A stretch of 19,306 nucleotides of DNA from Planctomycetota bacterium (GTDB lineage Bacteria; Patescibacteriota; Patescibacteriia; Patescibacteriales; UBA12465), in the NCBI GenBank assembly GCA_025453315.1, contig JALOQQ010000008.1, positions 1-19,306 on the forward strand, written 5' to 3'. This document shows positions 13,545 through 19,306 of the stretch, piece by piece (position 1 is the first letter of the stretch; each line of letters begins with the position of its first letter). A model generated the notes under the pieces. It saw only the letters and a list, made by a program, of their open reading frames with translations, ran no database searches and was not told the DNA's origin. A program made the translations under genes and the position numbers.

Positions 13545-15707
13545 ATGACCAAATTCGATGCACAAAAACGAATAGAAAAATTAAAAACGGAAATTAATTT
13601 ACACCGTTATAATTATCATGTTTTAGACAAAGAGACGATGAGTCCCGCGGCGCTTGATGCTTTAAAGCACGAATTATTTAAATTAGAAGAAGAATATCCA
13701 GATTTAGTTACTCCTGATTCACCAACTCAGCGCGTTTCTGGTGAGGCTTTAGATAAGTTTGAAAAAATTCATCATGACACACCAATGATATCTCTTTTTG
13801 ATGCTTTTTCTCAGCAAGACATGATTGACTGGCAAGAACGAGCCATTAAAATCTTAGCTAAAGAGGGAATTGGCGGATTTAATTTAGATTTAAACTTATA
13901 TAATCCGGAGATTGTTTCCTTGGATTATTTTTGTGAATTAAAATTAGACGGTTTGGCAATCAGTTTAAAATATCAGAATAGTTTTTTAATTGAGGCCTCG
14001 ACTCGTGGTGATGGCAAGGTCGGTGAGAATGTTACTGGTAATGTAAAAACAATTGAAAGTGTACCACTTAAGTTAAGAGAAATTAAAAAAGAAAATTTAC
14101 AATCAATCGGTTTTGAACCAAAAGAGATTGATGAAATATTTAATTTATTGGAAAAGGGAATTATTGAAGTGCGTGGTGAAGCGGTTATGACCACTAAAGT
14201 CTTTGAAGAGCTTAATAAAAAATATGAAAAAGAAGGCAAGGCACCTTTAGCTAATCCAAGAAACGGCGTAGCTGGTTCAATTCGTCAGCTCGATTCGCGT
14301 ATTACAGCAGAAAGAAAATTGTCTTTTTATGTTTATGATATTATTTTGCCTTTTACTCTTAAAACTAGAGAACAGGCCAGTGCTTTAGCAGCCTTGTTAG
14401 GATTTAAAACTTTACAGCAAAATCGTTTGTGTCAAAATTTAAAAGAGGTTTTTGCTTTTCATGAATATTGTGAAAAAAATAGAGAAAAAATTCCTTTTGG
14501 TATTGATGGTGTGGTTGTTAAGGTAAATAATCTTTCTTTATGGTCAATTTTAGGAATTGTGGGTAAGGCACCTCGTTATATGATGGCTTACAAATTTTCA
14601 GCCGAACAAGCAGTAACTAAATTAAAAGAAGTAATTTGGCAGGTTGGTCGTACCGGCACCTTAACGCCAACGGCAATGCTCGAACCAGTTAGAGTTGGTG
14701 GGGCAACTATTAGTCGCGCTACTTTGCACAACATGGATGAAATAGAACGTTTGGATTTAAAATTAGGCGATTCCATTATTATCGAAAGGGCAGGAGATGT
14801 TATTCCTAAGGTGGTTGAGGTTTTAAAAAATTTACGATCAGGTAAAGAGAAAGGTATTATTGTTCCGGAATATTGCCCAGTTTGCGGCAGTGCTATCGAA
14901 AAAATTGAAGGCGAGGTGGCTTATCGCTGTATTAATAAAAATTGTTACGCTATTAGCCTACGTCGTATTCGGCATTTTACTAGTAAGGGCGCCGTTGATA
15001 TGGCTGGTGTAGGTGAAAAAATAATTGAACAATTTTTTAATGCCGGACTTATTAAAGATGCGGCCGATTTGTATAATTTAAAACGTGAGGATATTGCTAG
15101 CTTACCACGTTTTGCCGACAAATCGACCGATAATGTTTTAACTACCATTAGTTCTAAAAAATTGATTCCACTTTCTCGTTTTATTTATGCTCTTGGTATT
15201 AAACATATTGGCGAAGAATCGGCTCAACTTTTAGCTGATTATTTTTTGGTTGAGAAAAAGGAGCAAGTAAAAAAAGAAAAAAATATTTCTCTAAATGTAA
15301 TTAAAGATTTTTTTGTCTCAATAAAAGAAGAGAGTTTAAAACAAATTGCCGAAATAGGTCCGATTGTTTCGCAAAGCGTTTTTGAGTGGTGGCAGGGAAA
15401 GGATAATATCGATTTTATAAATAAGTTGGAAAAGTATGATGTTAAGATAATTCTGCCCGAAGAAAAGAAAAATATTAGCAGTGTTTTAAAAGATAAGATT
15501 TTTGTTTTAACAGGTACTTTAAATGGTTTGACAAGGGATGAGGCAAAAGATAGAATTAAAGGAAGAGGTGGTAAAATTGCCTCTAGTGTTAGTAAAAAAA
15601 CTGACTTTGTGGTTGTTGGAGAAAATCCTGGCAGTAAATACGATGAAGCTAAGAAATTAGGAATTAAAATTTTAAGTGAGGAAGAGTTGTTAAGGATAAT
15701 TAAGTAG
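13545..15707 (+). CDS. ligA: NAD+-dependent DNA ligase LigA
   Basis: This enzyme seals nicks in DNA during replication and repair, using NAD+. The 720-residue length is near the bacterial norm. The adenylated lysine is Lys133 in ELKLDGLAI. Later landmarks include GIDGVVVKV (motif IV), the oligonucleotide-binding domain with WQVGRTGTLTPTA, and a zinc site at Cys444, Cys447, Cys462 and Cys467. Helix-hairpin-helix segments follow, and a C-terminal BRCT domain (about 645-720) with GRGGKIASSVSKKTDFVVVG closes the protein. In the N-terminal NMN-binding domain Ia, Tyr24 and His25 are kept. The residues aligned to E. coli Asp32 and Tyr35 are Pro34 and Leu37, while Asp38 is kept. All other domains are intact, so it is likely active. 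It heads the ligA-gatC-gatA run and has no Shine-Dalgarno site. Confidence 0.96.
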   Translation: MTKFDAQKRIEKLKTEINLHRYNYHVLDKETMSPAALDALKHELFKLEEEYPDLVTPDSPTQRVSGEALDKFEKIHHDTPMISLFDAFSQQDMIDWQERAIKILAKEGIGGFNLDLNLYNPEIVSLDYFCELKLDGLAISLKYQNSFLIEASTRGDGKVGENVTGNVKTIESVPLKLREIKKENLQSIGFEPKEIDEIFNLLEKGIIEVRGEAVMTTKVFEELNKKYEKEGKAPLANPRNGVAGSIRQLDSRITAERKLSFYVYDIILPFTLKTREQASALAALLGFKTLQQNRLCQNLKEVFAFHEYCEKNREKIPFGIDGVVVKVNNLSLWSILGIVGKAPRYMMAYKFSAEQAVTKLKEVIWQVGRTGTLTPTAMLEPVRVGGATISRATLHNMDEIERLDLKLGDSIIIERAGDVIPKVVEVLKNLRSGKEKGIIVPEYCPVCGSAIEKIEGEVAYRCINKNCYAISLRRIRHFTSKGAVDMAGVGEKIIEQFFNAGLIKDAADLYNLKREDIASLPRFADKSTDNVLTTISSKKLIPLSRFIYALGIKHIGEESAQLLADYFLVEKKEQVKKEKNISLNVIKDFFVSIKEESLKQIAEIGPIVSQSVFEWWQGKDNIDFINKLEKYDVKIILPEEKKNISSVLKDKIFVLTGTLNGLTRDEAKDRIKGRGGKIASSVSKKTDFVVVGENPGSKYDEAKKLGIKILSEEELLRIIK

Positions 15708-15728
15708 AATAAATTTAAATTATTGTTT

Positions 15729-16019
15729 ATGAAATTAAGTGAAGAAGAAATAAAACATATTGCTGATTTAGCTAATCTGGAATTAAGTACCGAAGAGTTA
15801 AAAAAATATGGTGGGCAGTTGTCCGCTATTTTGAGTTATATTGATCAATTAAAAGAAGTTGATACTTCCGATATTGATTCTAGTGAACACGCCTCTGGAC
15901 TAGTTAATGCTTGGCGTGAAGATGAAGTTAAAAATTGGCCTAAAGACGAAATTAAACTTTCTTTGGAGCAAGCTAGTGATTTTGAAGATGGTCAGATAAA
16001 AGTTAAAAAAGTTTTATAA
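15729..16019 (+). CDS. gatC: Asp-tRNA(Asn)/Glu-tRNA(Gln) amidotransferase subunit C
   Basis: GatC is the small scaffold subunit that joins GatA to GatB in the complex that converts mischarged Glu-tRNA(Gln) or Asp-tRNA(Asn). The 96 residues show the family pattern: IKHIADLANLELSTEELKKY near the N-terminus, QLSAILSYIDQLKEVDTSDID in the middle, and the REDEV segment before an acidic C-terminus. ATG 15729 is chosen over the TTG at 15723, which would add only two residues and has no ribosome binding site. It is 21 bases after ligA and 4 bases before gatA, so the three genes are probably cotranscribed. gatB is not in the window. Confidence 0.93.
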   Translation: MKLSEEEIKHIADLANLELSTEELKKYGGQLSAILSYIDQLKEVDTSDIDSSEHASGLVNAWREDEVKNWPKDEIKLSLEQASDFEDGQIKVKKVL

Positions 16020-16023
16020 TTTT

Positions 16024-17481
16024 ATGAACGCTAACGAATTAACAATTAAACAAGCTCGAGAATTATTGGATAGAGGTGATTTAACAGCTATTGAATTAAC
16101 TCAAGCTTGTTTGTTACGCATTAAAGAATTAGATAGACACGTTAAAGCTTGCTTAACAGTTTGTTCTGATGAAGCTTTGGAAATGGCTAAAGCCGCTGAC
16201 GAAAGATTAAAAAAAGGTGAAAGGACTTCATTATTAGGTATCCCTTGTTTAGTAAAAGATATTTTATTAACCAAAGGAATAAAAACAACAGCCGCTTCTA
16301 AAATGTTGGAAAATTATATTGCCCCTTATGATGCAACAGTAGTAAAAAAAATTAAAGAAGCTGGAGCAATAATTTTAGGAAAAACCAATTTAGATGAATT
16401 TGCTCATGGTGCTTCAACTGAAAATTCGGCTTACGGCCCAACGCATAATCCTTGGGATTTAACTCGTGTTCCTGGTGGTTCTTCTGGTGGTTCGGCTGCT
16501 GGAGTTGCTTCTAATATGTGTCTTTTTGCTTTGGGTACTGATACGGGCGGATCTATTCGTCAGCCAGCTAGTTTTTGTGGAGTTTGTGGTATGAAGCCGA
16601 CTTATGGCTTGGTTTCTCGTTTTGGCTTAATGTCTATGACCTCTTCAACTGATACGGTCGGTGTCTTTGCTAAGACGGCCGAAGATACGGCCTTAGTTTT
16701 ACAAACTATTTCCGGAAAGGATGAAAAAGATCTAACTACTTCAGAAACAAAACTAAAATATGATTTTCAAGATAGTTTAAAGGGAATAAAAATTGGTTTG
16801 CCCAAAGAATATTTTATTGATGAATTAGATGGAGAGGTTAAAAAAATAGTTGAAGAAGCAACCGAACAATTAAAGAATTTGGGCGCAGAAATTATTGAAA
16901 TTAGCTTACCTAATACTAAGTATGCCGTACCTGCTTACTATATTATTACTCCTTCAGAAGTAAGTTCTAATTTAGCTCGTTTTGATGGTGTGGGTTTTGG
17001 TTTGTCAGCTAATCATGAAGAAATAAAAAATATTAAAGAATTTTATCAAAAAAGTCGTGGTTTAGGTTTTGGTCCAGAAGCTAAGCGTCGTATTATGCTT
17101 GGTACTTATGCTTTGAGTGCTGGTTATTATGATGCTTATTATATTAAGGCACAGAAGGTTAGAGCGAAAATAAAAGAAGAATTTATAGAGGCTTTTAAAA
17201 ATGTTGATATTATAATAACTCCAACCTCTCCCCATGTCGCTTTTAAAATTGGCGAAAAAGTTGATGATCCATTACAAATGTATTTAGAAGATATTTTTCT
17301 TAGTGGTGTTTCTTTGGCCGGTCTTCCGGGATTTTCTATTCCAGCTGGTTTTAAAAATGGCTTACCAGTCGGTGTACAATTAATCGGCTCCAAGTTTAAT
17401 GAAGCCGTCTTATTAAATTTAGCTTATAATTATCAAAAAATAACTAACTGGCACTTACAAAAACCCCAGCTTAGTTTTTAA
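16024..17481 (+). CDS. gatA: Asp-tRNA(Asn)/Glu-tRNA(Gln) amidotransferase subunit A
   Basis: GatA hydrolyses glutamine to supply ammonia for GatCAB, in the indirect route to Gln-tRNA(Gln) and/or Asn-tRNA(Asn). The 485 residues carry the full amidase signature. The Ser-cisSer-Lys triad is Lys78 (LVKDIL), Ser153 in GGSSGGSAAG, and nucleophile Ser177 in GTDTGGSIRQPAS, one residue off S. aureus GatA numbering. The C-terminal part has the usual ITPTSPHVAF and LAGLPGFSIPAGF segments. It has no Shine-Dalgarno site; the 4-base gap from gatC suggests coupled translation. It implies a lack of GlnRS and/or AsnRS in this organism, as is common in bacteria. Confidence 0.97.
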   Translation: MNANELTIKQARELLDRGDLTAIELTQACLLRIKELDRHVKACLTVCSDEALEMAKAADERLKKGERTSLLGIPCLVKDILLTKGIKTTAASKMLENYIAPYDATVVKKIKEAGAIILGKTNLDEFAHGASTENSAYGPTHNPWDLTRVPGGSSGGSAAGVASNMCLFALGTDTGGSIRQPASFCGVCGMKPTYGLVSRFGLMSMTSSTDTVGVFAKTAEDTALVLQTISGKDEKDLTTSETKLKYDFQDSLKGIKIGLPKEYFIDELDGEVKKIVEEATEQLKNLGAEIIEISLPNTKYAVPAYYIITPSEVSSNLARFDGVGFGLSANHEEIKNIKEFYQKSRGLGFGPEAKRRIMLGTYALSAGYYDAYYIKAQKVRAKIKEEFIEAFKNVDIIITPTSPHVAFKIGEKVDDPLQMYLEDIFLSGVSLAGLPGFSIPAGFKNGLPVGVQLIGSKFNEAVLLNLAYNYQKITNWHLQKPQLSF

Positions 17482-17491
17482 TTTTAAAAAT

Positions 17492-18217
17492 ATGTTTAAT
17501 AAAGGTTTTAAAGTTAAATATGCTGTTATCCTTAGTGTTTTAATAGTGTTAGTTTTAGTTACTTTTTTTTCTTTACAACAAGCTAAAAAAGCTTTTCAAG
17601 GAAGAAAAGTAGAAGTTAAAAATCAAGATATTAGAAACTATCAATTAAGTTCTTTTAGAAGTAATGACCGTTTGTTGGGAAAAGTTGATGCTCCGGTCAA
17701 GATTGTTGTTTATGAAGATTTGTCTAGTATTTTTTCAGCAGATTATGCTGTTAATTTAGATAAAGTTAGAAATGAATTTGGTGATAAAATAGCCATTGCT
17801 TTTCGTAGCTATCCTGTTAAATCAGAAAATTTATCTTTTTCCGCCGCTTTAGCTGGAGAATGTGCTAATGAACAGAGTAGATTTTTTGAAATGAGAAAAG
17901 AAATTTATAATCAAGTAAAAAAGGAACAGCTTAATCCCGATACTTTTTTACAAACCGCTCAAAGTCTTGGTCTAAATGTAGAAAATTTTTCCGCTTGTTT
18001 TGATAATAGAAAATATTTTAAAAAATTGAATGATGAGTTGGCTGAATCTAAGCAAGGTGATGTCTATGGTGCCCCAACCACTTTTATTAATGGAGAAATT
18101 GTAGTTGGCGCTAAGTCTTGGGAAGATACTAAAAATAGTGAAGGTAAGGGTGAAAACGGTTTAGAGTCAATTATTAAACGCCATCTTCTTTTGAGTAAGG
18201 TTAAATTAGTTAATTAA
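17492..18217 (+). CDS. Membrane-anchored DsbA-like thioredoxin-fold protein lacking the CxxC active site
   Basis: This 241-residue protein has an N-terminal membrane anchor (about 9-28) and an extracytoplasmic DsbA-type domain. The family frame is clear: GKVDAPVKIVVYEDLSS (63-79), an AALAGECANEQSRFFEMR helix (118-135), LGLNVENFSACFDNRKYF, and the cis-proline loop GAPTTFING (193-201). However, the residues aligned to the catalytic Cys-x-x-Cys are Ser79-Ile-Phe-Ser82 (nucleotides 17726-17737), so both cysteines are serine. The two other cysteines, Cys124 and Cys169, match the second cysteine pair seen in many such proteins. With the cis-Pro loop intact but no redox pair, it should not exchange disulfides. 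I infer a chaperone, binding or decoy role, not an oxidase. It is 10 bases after gatA, with no Shine-Dalgarno site. Confidence 0.82.
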   Translation: MFNKGFKVKYAVILSVLIVLVLVTFFSLQQAKKAFQGRKVEVKNQDIRNYQLSSFRSNDRLLGKVDAPVKIVVYEDLSSIFSADYAVNLDKVRNEFGDKIAIAFRSYPVKSENLSFSAALAGECANEQSRFFEMRKEIYNQVKKEQLNPDTFLQTAQSLGLNVENFSACFDNRKYFKKLNDELAESKQGDVYGAPTTFINGEIVVGAKSWEDTKNSEGKGENGLESIIKRHLLLSKVKLVN

Positions 18218-18257
18218 ATAATTATCACTAAAATTATTAAATATAGTTTTGTAGTTA

Positions 18258-18286
18258 TTGTTTAATTTGAAATATAAATTTATAAA
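18258..18286 (+). promoter_or_regulatory. Weak candidate promoter for the third pilin-propeller gene
   Basis: TTGTTT (18258-18263) and TATAAA (18281-18286) are 17 bases apart, and the ATG at 18295 lies eight bases beyond the -10. The layout resembles the near-leaderless promoter at 2883. The stretch 18218-18294 is almost entirely A+T, so the match may be accidental. No terminator was found after the DsbA-like gene. Confidence 0.25.
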
Positions 18287-18294
18287 TTAAATAA

Positions 18295-19306
18295 ATGTTT
18301 ATGTTTTTATTTAAAAAACAGGGAAGAAGTTCTTCTGCTTTCACCCTCATCGAACTACTCGTGGTCATAGCAATTATCGCTATCATTGCCACTCTCTCAG
18401 TTCTAGCTCTCCAATCAGCTAGAGAGAAAGCTCGTGACTCTAAACGTATCGCCGATATTAAACAACTCAAGACTGCTCTCGAGCTCTATTATAATGATGC
18501 CAATGGTTATCCTCCAGCCACCTCTTTTATCTCCGGATCCGCTCTTTCCTATACTGATTCTCAAAGTGGTCAGGTGAAGACCTATATTAATCAAATCCCA
18601 TCTTCTCCTATTCCAGCCGATGGTGATTGTACCTCTTCTAATAATGCTTATACTTATGGCTCAGAAAACTCTTCTACTTATACTCTCTCCTACTGTCTAG
18701 GCGGTAAATCTCAAGAAATACCTAAGGGATTAAATCTCGCTACTCCAGCACAATTGTATGGGGCGGTAAGTGGTGGAGGTTCTTGTACCGACACCTCTTG
18801 GACTCCTGATATTTCTACTCTTTGCGGTTCTAATATTACTCAAACCAGTAATTGTGGTAATACTAGACAGATGACAAGTAGTTATTTTTGTGCTACTGGT
18901 ACTATTTGTAATAATTCTAACAATCAATGTGAGGCAGGAACTTTAAATCTTGCTCACGCTAGTTCTATTTCTGATGGTCAGGACGGTGCTTTATTGTCTG
19001 CTCCACGCTCCGTTGCTATTTCCGGTAATTATGCTTATGTAGTTAGTACCAATAGTAATGCTTTAGAAATAATAGATATTTCTAACCCCTTATCACCAAC
19101 TCACGCTAGTTCAATTTCTAATGGTCAAGGTGGTGCATCATTAAATTATCCAATCTCCGTTGCTATTTCTGGTAATTATGCTTATGTTGCCAGTTACGAT
19201 GATGATACTCTAGAAATAATAGATATTTCTGACCCCTTATCACCAACTCACGCTAGTTCAATTTCCAATGGTCAAGGCGGCGCTTTATTAAATAGTCCAG
19301 CATCTA
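18295..19306 (+). CDS. Pilin-like protein fused to LVIVD beta-propeller repeats, 3'-truncated by window edge
   Basis: The frame is open from ATG 18295 (alternative ATG 18301, same frame) to the window end, about 337 residues. A leader ending in Ala15 precedes FTLIELLVVIAIIAII with Glu at +5 (residue 20). The pilin domain, with its GDC...SYCLGG pair of cysteines, ends at ATPAQL. Next comes a cysteine-rich segment (about 162-212) with seven cysteines, differing from the GCGG stalks of the two upstream proteins. Then come 49-residue LVIVD repeats: two complete (from HASSISDGQDG at 18955) and part of a third. The repeats are of the same 49-residue type as those at 7945-10000. It is inferred to be a pilus- or membrane-tethered ligand-binding protein. 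The pilin part is rich in CTC leucine codons (9 of 15); the remainder has none in 12. Confidence 0.85.
   Translation, partial: MFMFLFKKQGRSSSAFTLIELLVVIAIIAIIATLSVLALQSAREKARDSKRIADIKQLKTALELYYNDANGYPPATSFISGSALSYTDSQSGQVKTYINQIPSSPIPADGDCTSSNNAYTYGSENSSTYTLSYCLGGKSQEIPKGLNLATPAQLYGAVSGGGSCTDTSWTPDISTLCGSNITQTSNCGNTRQMTSSYFCATGTICNNSNNQCEAGTLNLAHASSISDGQDGALLSAPRSVAISGNYAYVVSTNSNALEIIDISNPLSPTHASSISNGQGGASLNYPISVAISGNYAYVASYDDDTLEIIDISDPLSPTHASSISNGQGGALLNSPAS
18337..18754 (+). repeat. Pilin-domain cassette, copy B (paired with 10131-10548)
   Basis: This copy aligns gaplessly with 10131-10548. The similarity starts two codons before the conserved Thr of the FTLIE motif, at the prepilin cleavage site, and ends at the TPAQ motif. 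Leaders before it and heads after it are unrelated between the two genes, so the shared block matches the mature pilin domain almost exactly. Confidence 0.85.
18955..19306 (+). repeat. 147-bp tandem repeats encoding LVIVD blades, running off the window
   Basis: Units start at 18955, 19102 and 19249, each CACGCTAGTTC..., giving an exact 147-base (49-residue) period. Units two and three are near-identical over their first 35 or more bases and their upstream flanks. This is much less diverged than the array at 7945, pointing to recent expansion or homogenisation. Copy number beyond 19306 is unknown. Confidence 0.9.

Noticed and set aside
18255..18470. Minus-strand open frame over the start of the third fusion gene
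   Set aside because: It is antisense to a clear pilin coding region and has no recognisable product.

Overview
The window looks like chromosome from a low-GC, ultra-small member of the Candidate Phyla Radiation (Patescibacteria, Parcubacteria-like). I infer this from the strongly A+T-biased codons, short spacers, compact same-strand genes, scarcity of Shine-Dalgarno sites, a CPR-style type IV pilus cluster, a CxxC-x17-CxxC zinc-ribbon protein and the ligA-gatC-gatA run. No named species can be supported. All genes are on the + strand. None needs in-frame TGA read as an amino acid, so the standard bacterial code applies. No tRNA, rRNA, CRISPR array, transposase or reverse transcriptase was seen, and no gene-free stretch exceeds 300 bases.

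Region 1 (1-2881) is the pilus engine: the 3' part of the pilB extension ATPase, the pilC platform gene, then the major pilin pilA. pilA has its own promoter, the only strong Shine-Dalgarno site upstream of a gene in the window, and its own terminator. Region 2 (2883-10000) looks like one transcription unit. It opens with a near-leaderless promoter and a FemAB-type peptidoglycan aminoacyltransferase, then overlapping ybeY. Four minor pseudopilin genes follow in the order H, I, J, K, and then a 912-residue pilin-like protein carrying fourteen LVIVD beta-propeller repeats. The K-position protein carries a FISUMP domain on a cysteine-rich stalk. Region 3 (10092-13513) holds a second pilin-propeller fusion with Asp-box repeats, an unrecognised polytopic membrane protein, and a Gly/Arg-rich zinc-ribbon protein followed by a terminator. 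Region 4 (13515-18217) is housekeeping: ligA, gatC, gatA, and a membrane-anchored DsbA-like protein whose CxxC site has become SxxS. Region 5 (18295 to the end) starts a third pilin-propeller fusion, cut by the window edge, with 147-bp tandem repeats.

The main discovery candidate is a modular surface-display system in which complete type IV pilin domains are fused to large interchangeable heads: LVIVD propellers, an Asp-box propeller and, on the pilus cap, FISUMP. In known type IV pili the H-I-J-K minor pilins prime the tip and hold PilY1, a separate protein with a beta-propeller. Here the propeller appears to be covalently attached to the pilin. Two of the fusions (10092 and 18295) share a gapless pilin cassette that is rich in CTC leucine codons. 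Those codons vanish exactly where the propeller begins, which suggests an imported pilin module joined to local heads.
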